From Actinomycetota bacterium (GTDB lineage Bacteria; Actinomycetota; Acidimicrobiia; Acidimicrobiales; AC-14): a stretch of DNA of 7,698 nucleotides. The notes below the pieces were generated by a model that did no database searches, was not told the origin of the DNA, and worked only from the letters and a program-made list of their open reading frames with translations. This document shows positions 1 to 6,232 of the stretch, one piece after another; the first letter of the stretch is position 1, and each line of letters begins with the position of its first letter. The stretch is taken from positions 1 through 7,698 of the forward strand of contig JAIVIH010000033.1 in assembly GCA_020200615.1 (NCBI GenBank), in the 5' to 3' direction. A program made the position numbers and the translations under genes.

Positions 1-91
1 CCGGTAGCCCGTCGACGTCAGCCCCGTTGCAGGCCGGGCGTCCACCGCGCGACGGTTCATTAGCGGAGGGTACTTAGTCCTGGGAGCCGCC

Positions 92-955
92 TTGCCCGAT
101 GTGACCGACGAGCTCTATGACGTCGACCTCGCCGACTTCGTGGCGAAGCGGAACGACTTGGTTCGCCGGCTGCGAGAGGCCGGTGACCGGGAGTTGGCCG
201 CGGCGGTGGCCAAGCTCCGCCGCCCCACCCCGGCGGCCTGGGCCGTCAATCAGTTGTCTCGCCGTGAAAGAGCCCCGCTCGAAGCGTTGGTACGGCTGGG
301 TGAGCAGCTGCGAAACGCCCAGGCCCAGGCTCTCGCCGGGGCGGCCGCCGATCTGCTCCGGGAAGCGGCCCGGGCTCGTCGCGATGCGATCGCCACGCTC
401 GCAGACTCCGCGGTCGCGTTGCTGGCCGATCGGGGAGCCGGAGCGGACACCCACCGTCAGGAGGTCGCCGCCACTCTCGAAGCCGCGTCCCTGGACCCCC
501 AGTCTGCGGGCGCCGTCCTTGAGGGCCGGCTCAGCGCGGCGCTGGAGCCACCGTCCGGCTTCGGTGAGCTCGACGTCGCCGTCGCCGCCCCGCAGCCCGA
601 GGCCCCGCCACCGCCCGAGAGCGCCGAGCCGACCCGAAGCGAGCTCGATGACGCCGAGCGCGACGCGGCGGAGGCGCGTGAGCTGGCCAAGCACCTCGCG
701 GCCGAGGCGCGCGCCGCGGTTCAGGAAGCAGAGCGACGGCAGCGTCAGGCGGACGAGGCTGCGGCCGAGGTCACCAAGCTCGAGCAGGCCCTCGACGAGG
801 CTCGGCGCCCGGCCGATCTCGCCACTCAGAGCGCGAGCGAAGCCGCCAGTGCGGCGAAGGAGGCCGAGGCGGCGGCGGCCGACGAGGCCGAGCGCCTGCG
901 GGTGGCCGAGGAGCGCGTCAGGGCGTTGACCACACGGCAGGCAGAGCCGAGGTAG
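92..955 (+). CDS. Alanine-rich conserved hypothetical protein with C-terminal coiled coil
   Basis: The 287-residue product has no function I can name. Residues 1-150 form a helical N-terminal region with a recognisable motif at 42-58 (LRRPT..AWAVNQL.RR), preceded by a short acidic N-terminus and a D-x-x-x-F-V stretch. This pattern recurs in actinobacterial hypothetical proteins of similar length. Residues 163-182 are a Pro/Glu-rich hinge. Residues 183-282 are almost all Ala, Glu, Arg, Asp and Gln with heptad-like spacing, as expected for a long coiled coil. There is no signal peptide or membrane segment, so it is probably cytosolic. The start is TTG at 92, with GGGAG five or so bases upstream; GTG at 101 is an alternative that would shorten it by three residues. 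The downstream gene converges on it 27 bases away. A long antisense frame over its 5' half reads as low-complexity Arg/Gly and was judged a shadow. I am confident the gene is real and do not know its role. Confidence 0.85.
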   Translation: MPDVTDELYDVDLADFVAKRNDLVRRLREAGDRELAAAVAKLRRPTPAAWAVNQLSRRERAPLEALVRLGEQLRNAQAQALAGAAADLLREAARARRDAIATLADSAVALLADRGAGADTHRQEVAATLEAASLDPQSAGAVLEGRLSAALEPPSGFGELDVAVAAPQPEAPPPPESAEPTRSELDDAERDAAEARELAKHLAAEARAAVQEAERRQRQADEAAAEVTKLEQALDEARRPADLATQSASEAASAAKEAEAAAADEAERLRVAEERVRALTTRQAEPR

Positions 956-962
956 TCCCCAA

Positions 963-982
963 CCGTTGCCTCTGAGGCGCGG
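963..982. terminator. Candidate bidirectional hairpin between convergent genes
   Basis: The 27-base gap between two convergent stop codons holds an interrupted inverted repeat: CCG (963-965) pairs with CGG (980-982), and GCCT (968-971) pairs with AGGC (975-978) around a CTG loop. There is no T-run on either side. Position favours a shared terminator, but the stem is short, so the call is tentative. Confidence 0.3.
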
Positions 983-1258
983 TCAGAGCTGCCGCGACGA
1001 CCACAGCACGGCGGCGAGGACTACCGAAGTGAGGCCGACCACGAGGCCGATGATCCATCCGGCGACGTCATTGGCGCCGAGTACCGCGCCCAGCGCTACC
1101 GCGATCCCGACTATCCCGCCCGTGGCCAGGACCCGCATGGAAACGCGTTCCATCTTGGTGCGGCGGCGGTCTCGCGCAGGGATCATGCCCTGAGGGTGGT
1201 CGGGGCGCTCCGGAACGATCGGGTCCTCGGAGGCGTCATACGGCGTCTCCGGGGTCAC
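983..1258 (-). CDS. Small membrane protein with two transmembrane helices
   Basis: A 91-residue product. Residues 1-40 are hydrophilic, first acidic and proline-rich, then basic (a cluster of Arg/Lys around 29-36). Two hydrophobic segments follow at about 43-63 and 67-86, separated by a short Gly-Ala-Asn-Asp turn, and a brief Ser-Ser-Arg tail ends the protein. Under the positive-inside rule the basic N-terminus should be cytoplasmic and the helices should form a hairpin. I chose the GTG at 1258 because GTGGAG lies about six bases upstream and the protein-like composition begins there. The open frame continues upstream to 1627, but that part is Arg/Gly-rich and overlaps the divergent gene on the other strand, so it was excluded. 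A possible -10 hexamer (TACAGT, minus strand, 1308-1303) lies about 45 bases upstream of the start, with no convincing -35. Function is unknown. Confidence 0.75.
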   Translation of the reverse strand: MTPETPYDASEDPIVPERPDHPQGMIPARDRRRTKMERVSMRVLATGGIVGIAVALGAVLGANDVAGWIIGLVVGLTSVVLAAVLWSSRQL

Positions 1259-1407
1259 GTCGTCTCCACTCGCTGACTGGGTCCGCCGAGTTTCACGACC
1301 GGACTGTAACCCTCGCGCCGCGGCCAAGACCTCCTGGCCGAGCGACGCGCGCCGATGAATTCTCCCCCGCCGCTTCGTCTGTCGAGAGAAGACGCCACTC
1401 CAAACTC

Positions 1408-1413
1408 GAGGAG
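1408..1413 (+). promoter_or_regulatory. Ribosome binding site fixing the 1421 start
   Basis: GAGGAG sits seven bases before ATG 1421. The in-frame ATG at 1355 has no comparable site and would add 22 residues not expected for the family, so this site decides the start of the following gene. Confidence 0.7.
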
Positions 1414-1420
1414 CCCGCTC

Positions 1421-2020
1421 ATGAGCCCTGTGGACCTGGAACCGGCCACGCGCCGGATGGCCGACCTCATCAGCGGCCTTCCCGAGGAAGCGCTCGACCG
1501 GCCGACGCCGTGCCCGGCATACACCCTTGGCGACCTGGTCGACCACGTCGGCGGACTGGCCCTGGCCTTCACCGCGGCCGCGAGGAAGGCCACCAGCGAG
1601 ACCGGCTCGCAGGCGCCCTCGGGCCACGCATCCCGCCTGGTCGACGACGGGCGAACCCGAATTCCCCGCGACCTAACGGCGCTGGCGGAGGCGTGGCGTG
1701 ACCCCTCGGCGTGGAGCGGGATGACCGAGGCGGGGGGAGTCGAGATGCCCGGTGAGGTCGCCGGCCTCGTCACCCTCGACGAGCTCGTGATCCACGGTTG
1801 GGACGTGGCTCGCTCCAGCGGGCAGCCCTACGACTGCGACCCCGCACTTCTCGAGGCGGTACACGGCTTCGTCGCCCAGTTCTCCGTCCCCGGCCAGGAG
1901 GCGGGACGGGAAGGTCTCTTCGGCCCCGTAGTCCCGGTTCCGGACGACGCCCCGCTCCTCGATCGCGTCATCGGGCTGACGGGGCGTGACCCAGCCTGGT
2001 CTACGAGCCTGGCCTCGTGA
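1421..2020 (+). CDS. TIGR03086 / mycothiol-dependent maleylpyruvate isomerase-like metal-binding protein
   Basis: A 199-residue protein of the DinB-like superfamily. In actinobacteria this fold binds a divalent metal and in some members uses mycothiol as thiol cofactor (the characterised case is mycothiol-dependent maleylpyruvate isomerase). Visible marks are the T-P-C-P-x-[YW]-T-x-x-D-L-V-x-H motif at 29-42 and the D-E-L-V-I-H-G-W-D-V-A-R motif at 120-131. The probable metal ligands are His42, Glu121 and His125, matching the His/Glu/His triad of the family. Length is normal for TIGR03086 proteins. The C-terminal half carries the usual sequence around F-G-P-V-V-P-V-P at 167-174. There is no signal peptide, so it should act in the cytosol. 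Its substrate cannot be read from the sequence: family members include isomerases, thiol transferases and many of unknown activity. It is divergent from the small membrane protein gene (162-base gap) and convergent with the next gene (20-base gap), so it is probably monocistronic. Confidence 0.9.
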   Translation: MSPVDLEPATRRMADLISGLPEEALDRPTPCPAYTLGDLVDHVGGLALAFTAAARKATSETGSQAPSGHASRLVDDGRTRIPRDLTALAEAWRDPSAWSGMTEAGGVEMPGEVAGLVTLDELVIHGWDVARSSGQPYDCDPALLEAVHGFVAQFSVPGQEAGREGLFGPVVPVPDDAPLLDRVIGLTGRDPAWSTSLAS

Positions 2021-2040
2021 ACGCCGGACTCGGATGGGGC

Positions 2041-2277
2041 TCAGTCGACCAGCCAGACGGGTTCGTCCGGACCAAGGTTCAGGCTCGTCGGCCCCGTGAG
2101 GTGATGCTCACAGGTGATCTGGATCCTGTCGTAGAGGTTCCCGAAGAAGCCGTAGATCGGGACCCGCTGGATCTGCCGGGCGGTGTACCGCGCGTCGACT
2201 CTGGGATCGGAGGATCCGTACGTCTGGCGGTAGAAAACGTCACCCACCCGCAGCTCCGAAGCCGTCGTCTGCGTCAC
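2041..2277 (-). CDS. Hypothetical protein, 78 residues
   Basis: I do not recognise this family. The product starts with a short Thr-rich stretch, then reads as a compact beta-rich domain: L-R-V-G-D-V-F-Y at 9-16, R-V-P-I-Y-G-F-F-G-N-L-Y-D at 38-50, a CEHH motif at 56-59 and P-V-W-L-V-D at the C-terminus. Cys56, His58 and His59 could bind metal, but nothing else supports that. The frame is judged real because nearly every third codon position is G or C and the composition is balanced and rich in aromatics. The opposite-strand frame over the same bases has poorer third positions and shadow-like composition. The start is GTG at 2277, with only a weak GGGG upstream. The gene is divergent from the reductase fragment (57-base gap) and convergent with the metal-binding protein gene. 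It is probably cytosolic. Confidence 0.65.
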   Translation of the reverse strand: MTQTTASELRVGDVFYRQTYGSSDPRVDARYTARQIQRVPIYGFFGNLYDRIQITCEHHLTGPTSLNLGPDEPVWLVD

Positions 2278-2323
2278 GGCCCCAGTATTCGCGAAGCCGC
2301 CCGGAGAGGCAACACCGAACGAT

Positions 2324-2329
2324 AGGAGG
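2324..2329 (+). promoter_or_regulatory. Strong Shine-Dalgarno site upstream of the truncated reductase
   Basis: AGGAGG lies five bases before ATG 2335. It is among the best ribosome binding sites in the window, yet it serves a reading frame whose family similarity stops after 40 codons. This supports the view that an intact gene once began here. Confidence 0.75.
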
Positions 2330-2334
2330 AACCG

Positions 2335-2454
2335 ATGGCGAAGGTGATCGCGGGCATGACCACGTCAATCGATGGCTTCGTCGCTGATCGCGACGGCAGC
2401 ATTGATCGCCTCTACCCCGACCTGGCCGCCCTCCAAGGCTCCGCCTACATGTCG
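2335..2454 (+). pseudogene. 5' remnant of a dihydrofolate reductase / RibD C-terminal domain family gene
   Basis: The first 40 codons match the N-terminus of small RibD_C/DHFR-like proteins of actinobacteria: residues 3-20 carry the K-V-I-A-G-M-T-T-S-I-D-G-F-V-A-D strand-helix start, followed by the D-L-A-A-L-Q-G-S-A-Y-M stretch at 29-39. Intact members run about 180-200 residues and continue with an L-M-G-R-[RK]-T-[FY] motif. That motif is absent here in all three forward frames. After codon 40 the open frame continues to 2895, but it reads as Arg/Ser/Trp-rich shadow of the TIR gene. No later part of the reductase is seen anywhere in the window, so this is truncation with loss of the 3' part, not a simple frameshift. 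The end coordinate is approximate. A short peptide could still be translated from the strong ribosome binding site. Confidence 0.7.
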
Positions 2455-2540
2455 GTCCGAGAACCAGCCTCCGCTTCAGGGTGGAGAGGTAAAAGTAACG
2501 AAGTAGAGGCATCGGTCGAGGCGCGCATGACGCTCGTGCA
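2455..2540 (+). other. Spacer between reductase remnant and TIR-STAND gene
   Basis: These 86 bases carry no recognisable coding sequence. The middle (about 2489-2507) is richer in A and T than the surroundings and is the likeliest place for the promoter of the large gene. I cannot point to a convincing -35/-10 pair. An in-frame TAA at 2496-2498 limits how far upstream the TIR gene can start. The left edge is the break in the reductase similarity, so this spacer contains or touches the insertion or deletion junction. Confidence 0.4.
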
Positions 2541-5500
2541 ATGGTCGATACTTGTTCGGTGGAGACCCGGCGGTCTGAGGTTTTCCTTTCCTACAACAGC
2601 GCCGAACGGTCGGTGGTGCAGACGCTCGCCGAGCGCCTCCAGCGGGATGGGATTCGGCCGTGGTGGGACCGATGGAACCTCCTACCCGGGCAAGCGTGGC
2701 AACGGGAGATCTTTCAGGCCTTGCGGGACGTCGCCGCCTGCGCGGTCCTGGTCGGACCGTCGGGACTCGGCGAGTGGGCTCGTCCGGAGATGGAGGTGGC
2801 ACAGGACCGGGCCGTCAAGGACCCCGATTTCCGAGTCTTCCTCGTGCTGCTGCCGGGGGCGCCCCCGCTCACGGATCCGAGCTTCGACTTTCTGAGGACC
2901 CGCACGTGGGTCGATCTTCGGCCCGGCGTCGGCGACCCCGACGGTTACCAGGACCTCATCGCGGCCATAACCGGCCTAGCTCCGATCCGTGAGACGGGAA
3001 CCGCCGAGCGCGACAACGTCTGTCCGTACCGGGGCATCGAGGCGTTCGACGCCGAGCACGAGGAGTTCTTCTTCGGCCGGCGCGAGGACACGACGCGGGT
3101 CCTGGAAGCGTTGCGCACCAGTCGCTTCCTCGTCGTGCTCGGCCCGTCGGGGAGTGGGAAGAGCTCGCTGCTGAAGGCGGGCGTCGTCCCTGCGCTCGGC
3201 AAGGGGGCTCTACCCTCCAGCGAGTCCTGGCCCGTCATCCTGTTCAGGCCCGGCGCCCGACCGCTCACGACGTTGGCGGCCAAGCTCACGAAGGCTTTTC
3301 CCGGCCGCTCGATCAAGGAGACGCTGAAGGAGCTCGGCGACGATCAAAGAAGCCTCGACTTGACCGCGGTCGTCAGCCTGGAAGGCCGGGACCCCCAGGA
3401 ACGGGTTGTCGTGCTCGTCGACCAGCTCGAGGAGATCTTCACCGTCTGCCGGGACGAGGAGGAGCGCAAGGGCTTCCTGGCCAACCTCCTCTATGCCGCC
3501 ACGATCCCCGGAGGGCGCGTCATCGTCCTCCTCGGAATGCGCGCCGACTTCTACCAGCGGTGTGCCGCCTACCCCGAGCTTCGAGCCCTGGTGGCGCGCC
3601 ATCAGTTCCTCGTTGGCCCACTCAGTACCGAAGACCTTCGCGACGTGATCGTGGAGCCGGCTCGACGAGTCGGTCTCGAGCTCGAGGTCGGCCTCGTGGA
3701 GACGATCCTTGGTGACGTCGAGGACCGGCCGGGCACGCTGCCGCTCCTCGAGTACGTCCTGCTCGAGGTGTGGAAACGCCGGCGCGGCCGGATGATGACC
3801 TTGGAGGGTTACGTCGCCAGCGGGGGGGTTGAGGGAGCACTGGCCAAGCGAGCCAACGACATCTACCGGAGCTTCACTCCCACCCAGCAGAACGTCGCCC
3901 GACGCGTCCTTCTCCGACTGACCCAGCCAGGTGAGGGCACCGAGGACACTCGGCGGCGGGCGGAGATGAACGAGCTCGTCACCTCCACCGAAGAGGAGAG
4001 CGACCTGGAGGCGGTGGTGAACCGCCTCGCCGAGGAGAGGTTGCTTACGGCGAGCCGTGACGCGGCCTCCGGCGAGCGGATGGTCGACATCACCCACGAG
4101 GCTCTCATCCGAGGATGGGACGAGCTCCGGCGCTGGATCGACGACGAACGGGAGTCACTGCGGGCGCTACGCCGGCTTACCGACGCTGCCTTCGAGTGGG
4201 AGCGCCACGAGCAGAACGAGAGCTACCTGTTCCGCGGGCTGCTGCTCCAGGCTTGGGAAGGCAAGAACCTCGGTGGCCTCAACGAGCTCGAGCGCAAGTT
4301 CCTGGACGCCAGCCGCGCCCTCGCGGTGAGGGAGCTGGAGGCCGATCGCCGGGCCGCGAGACGGCTACGGCGCTTGGCCGCGGGGCTGGCCATCTTCCTC
4401 TCGGCCTCCCTCGTGCTGGCCGCGCTGACTCTCGTGCGGGAGAACGCGGCGCGCGCCGAAGCGCGGCGGGCGACCTCCCGGCAGCTGGCATCCCAATCCA
4501 TCGCCCAGATCGACGAGAGTCTCGACCGTTCGCTCCTGCTGGCGATCGAAGCGTTCGAACTGGAAGACACGACCGACGCCCGGAGTGCGCTCCTCACTGC
4601 CCTGGAGCACGGCCAGCCGCTTTCGACCTTCCTGCACGGCCACTCCGAAAGCGTGGAAGCCGTGGCCTTCGCGCCGGATGGGAGAACACTGGCTTCGGCG
4701 GGGGTCGACAAGACGGTTCTCCTATGGGATCTGCCTGGCGGCGAGCTGCGGTCCAGGCTCCAAGGCCATGACGACGCCATCTCCAGCCTCGCCTTCGCCC
4801 CCAACGGCTCGGTCATGGCGACCGGAAGCCGGGACAAGACCGTCCGGCTTTGGGATGCCGCCACTGGCCAGCAGATCGGCGAGCCCCTCCTAGGACACTC
4901 GGGATGGGTCACGAGCGTGGCCTTCAGCCCCGATGGGACGCTCCTGATCTCTGGGGCCGAAGACAATCTCGTCGTCGTATGGGACGTCGCCGCACGTCGC
5001 CCGGTCGGAGAGTTCACGGGGCACCCGGGACCGGTGACAGCTATCGCATTCGGCCCCGACGGCAGGACGGTGGCGTCGGCGGCCGAGAACGACGTCATCC
5101 TGTGGGACGTTCAATCGCGCACGGCGCGAAGGCACCCGCTGAGCGGTCACAGCCAACGTGTCGCCAGCGTTGCCTTCAGCGACGACGGGAGGTCAGTCGC
5201 AAGCGCCGGCGACGACCGCACCATCGTGCTCTGGGACTTTGAGACCGGAGACCGCCGCCGCGTCCTCGCCGGCCAGGAGAGCGCCATCAGGGACGTGGCC
5301 TTCAGCCCCGACGGCAGGACGCTGGCCTCCGCCGGCGCCAATGGGGAGATTCGCAGCTGGGACCTGGGCCCGGGGGAGCAGGCTCAGCGGCGCATGCGGG
5401 GCCACCACGGCTCGGTGAGGAGCGTCGCCTTCAGCCGAGACGGTGGGACGCTGGCATCGGGCAGTGCCGATGGAACGGCCGCCCTGTGGGACATGCGGCG

Positions 5501-5651
5501 CCCCAGCCCCCTGGTCGACAACCTCGGAGGACATTCAGACCGGGTGACCGGCGTCAGTCCCAGCCCCGACGGCAGGAGCGTGGCCACGGGCAGCGGGGAT
5601 GGGACGGTCCGGCTGTGGGACGTTGGGGCCGTGCGGGCCCAAGGCGGATGA
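2541..5651 (+). CDS. TIR-nSTAND1-TM-WD40 protein, N-terminal part of a split gene
   Basis: A 1036-residue protein resembling prokaryotic STAND immune receptors. Residues 11-145 are a TIR domain: F-L-S-Y-N at 15-19, a BB-loop-like W-W-D-R-W-N-L-L-P-G at 41-50, and V-G-P-S-G-L-G-x-W at 71-79. Glu83 lies four residues after Trp79, the spacing of the catalytic glutamate in NAD-cleaving TIR domains, so NADase activity is plausible. Residues 160-575 are an nSTAND1 NTPase: the entry motif P-Y-R-G-I-E-A-F at 162-169 with F-F-F-G-R at 176-180, Walker A G-P-S-G-S-G-K-S-S at 201-209 (Lys207), Walker B V-V-V-L-V-D with Asp294 followed by Glu297/Glu298, R-A-D-F-Y at 334-338 and R-P-G-T-L-P-L-L-E-Y at 396-405. 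Residues 612-632 form one hydrophobic helix flanked by Arg clusters. Eight WD40 repeats start at Gly 700, 742, 785, 827, 869, 911, 954 and 997. By family logic, WD40 binding of a trigger would switch the NTPase and activate TIR. The frame stops within the WD40 array, which continues in the -1 frame. ATG 2541 has no good Shine-Dalgarno; GTG 2559 is the only close alternative. Confidence 0.9.
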   Translation: MVDTCSVETRRSEVFLSYNSAERSVVQTLAERLQRDGIRPWWDRWNLLPGQAWQREIFQALRDVAACAVLVGPSGLGEWARPEMEVAQDRAVKDPDFRVFLVLLPGAPPLTDPSFDFLRTRTWVDLRPGVGDPDGYQDLIAAITGLAPIRETGTAERDNVCPYRGIEAFDAEHEEFFFGRREDTTRVLEALRTSRFLVVLGPSGSGKSSLLKAGVVPALGKGALPSSESWPVILFRPGARPLTTLAAKLTKAFPGRSIKETLKELGDDQRSLDLTAVVSLEGRDPQERVVVLVDQLEEIFTVCRDEEERKGFLANLLYAATIPGGRVIVLLGMRADFYQRCAAYPELRALVARHQFLVGPLSTEDLRDVIVEPARRVGLELEVGLVETILGDVEDRPGTLPLLEYVLLEVWKRRRGRMMTLEGYVASGGVEGALAKRANDIYRSFTPTQQNVARRVLLRLTQPGEGTEDTRRRAEMNELVTSTEEESDLEAVVNRLAEERLLTASRDAASGERMVDITHEALIRGWDELRRWIDDERESLRALRRLTDAAFEWERHEQNESYLFRGLLLQAWEGKNLGGLNELERKFLDASRALAVRELEADRRAARRLRRLAAGLAIFLSASLVLAALTLVRENAARAEARRATSRQLASQSIAQIDESLDRSLLLAIEAFELEDTTDARSALLTALEHGQPLSTFLHGHSESVEAVAFAPDGRTLASAGVDKTVLLWDLPGGELRSRLQGHDDAISSLAFAPNGSVMATGSRDKTVRLWDAATGQQIGEPLLGHSGWVTSVAFSPDGTLLISGAEDNLVVVWDVAARRPVGEFTGHPGPVTAIAFGPDGRTVASAAENDVILWDVQSRTARRHPLSGHSQRVASVAFSDDGRSVASAGDDRTIVLWDFETGDRRRVLAGQESAIRDVAFSPDGRTLASAGANGEIRSWDLGPGEQAQRRMRGHHGSVRSVAFSRDGGTLASGSADGTAALWDMRRPSPLVDNLGGHSDRVTGVSPSPDGRSVATGSGDGTVRLWDVGAVRAQGG

Positions 5652-6232
5652 TCACCAGTGTGGCCTTCAGCCCGGACGGCGAGACGCTGGCATCTGGCGA
5701 CGCTGAAGGAACATTGCGGTTGTGGGACGTGGGAGGCGGGCGCCCTCGGGCGGAGTTGCGGGGACACACTCAGGCGGTCACCAGCGTCGCCTTCAGCCCT
5801 GACGGGAAGACGCTGGCGTCGGCTGGCGATGACGCCGCGGTCACCCTCTGGTCTGTAGAGAACCGGCGGCAGGTAGCGGTGCTCCGCGGTCACCGAGCGG
5901 AGGTCAAGGGCGTCGCATTCAGTCCGGACGGGAAGACCCTCGTGTCGGGCAGCTTCGACCAAACCATCGTCCTGTGGGACGTCCGGGCTCGACGAGAGCG
6001 AAAGACTCTGCACGCGACGAACCTTGTCCGAAGCGTGACCTTCCATCCGCAGGGACGGATCCTCGCCACGGGTGGGGTCGATGGTTCTTTGACGCTTTGG
6101 GACGCCGAGCGCGGGAGCCGTATCGGCCGGCCTTTCCCTGCCCACCAGGCCACGGTGACTGGGGTGACCTTCACCCGGTCCGGCTCTCTGCTGGCATCGG
6201 CCAGCGGGGACACCACCGTGGGGATCTGGGAC
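4638..6232 (+). repeat. WD40 repeat array, 13 recognisable units across two frames
   Basis: Tandem units of 42-43 codons (126-129 bases) follow the pattern G-H-x4-V-x-S-V-A-F-S-P-D-G-x-x-L-A-S-G-x-x-D-x-T-[VI]-x-L-W-D. Eight lie in the first frame (4638-5621). Five lie in the second frame (from 5648), and the first of these lacks its Gly-His portion. The count is close to the 14 blades of a double seven-bladed propeller. Several units are nearly identical at DNA level around GCCTTCAGCCC and GACGGCAGGACGCTGGC (for example near 5298, 5663 and 5789). Such similarity favours unequal recombination and also makes short-read assembly harder. The twelfth and thirteenth units (near 6011 and 6140) are the most diverged, with the canonical Gly-His altered. 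Confidence 0.9.
5623..5642 (+). other. Imperfect inverted repeat at the WD40 frame break
   Basis: TTGGG (5623-5627) pairs with CCCAA (5638-5642). After one G-G mismatch, CC (5629-5630) pairs with GG (5635-5636) around a GTGC loop. It lies directly after the Trp-Asp codons of the eighth repeat and six bases before the ATGA overlap (5648-5651) where one frame stops and the other can start. It may mark the deletion that broke the frame, or a structure affecting reading of this spot. No classical slippery heptamer is visible just upstream. Confidence 0.5.

Noticed and set aside
74..694. 206-residue open frame on the minus strand over the first gene
   Set aside because: Arg/Gly-rich composition with no recognisable motif. 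It is antisense to a gene with a clear family pattern and coiled coil, as expected from GC-rich third positions.
1355..1420. Upstream in-frame ATG giving a 221-residue version of the metal-binding protein
   Set aside because: It has no ribosome binding site and adds 22 non-family residues. GAGGAG sits at proper spacing before ATG 1421.
2017..2325. 102-residue plus-strand frame whose GTG overlaps the stop of the metal-binding protein gene as GTGA
   Set aside because: The overlap looked like translational coupling, but the codon third positions are poor and the composition is shadow-like. The minus-strand frame at 2041-2277 has far better coding character.
2455..2895. Extension of the reductase frame into a 186-residue protein
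   Set aside because: After codon 40 it overlaps the TIR coding sequence in another frame and is Arg/Ser/Trp-rich. It is a chance open frame, not a fusion protein.
4223..5098. 291-residue minus-strand frame inside the STAND-WD40 gene
   Set aside because: Repetitive Ser/Ala/Arg/Pro sequence mirrors the WD40 repeats of the sense strand. It has no independent motif.
5600..5651. Programmed -1 ribosomal frameshift as the main explanation of the split
   Set aside because: No X-XXY-YYZ slippery heptamer is visible in the correct register before the hairpin. The shortfall of about 19 bases in the linker is better explained by deletion. Kept only as an alternative.
5384..6145. 253-residue minus-strand frame spanning the WD40 frame break
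   Set aside because: It is antisense to the repeat array and shows periodic R-x-E-G-x-A-x-D strings, which are the reverse complement of the WD40 core.
4638..6232. Tandem DNA repeat of CRISPR or satellite type
   Set aside because: The 126-129 base period corresponds to 42-43 codon WD40 units and is coding, with no constant repeat and unique spacer structure.
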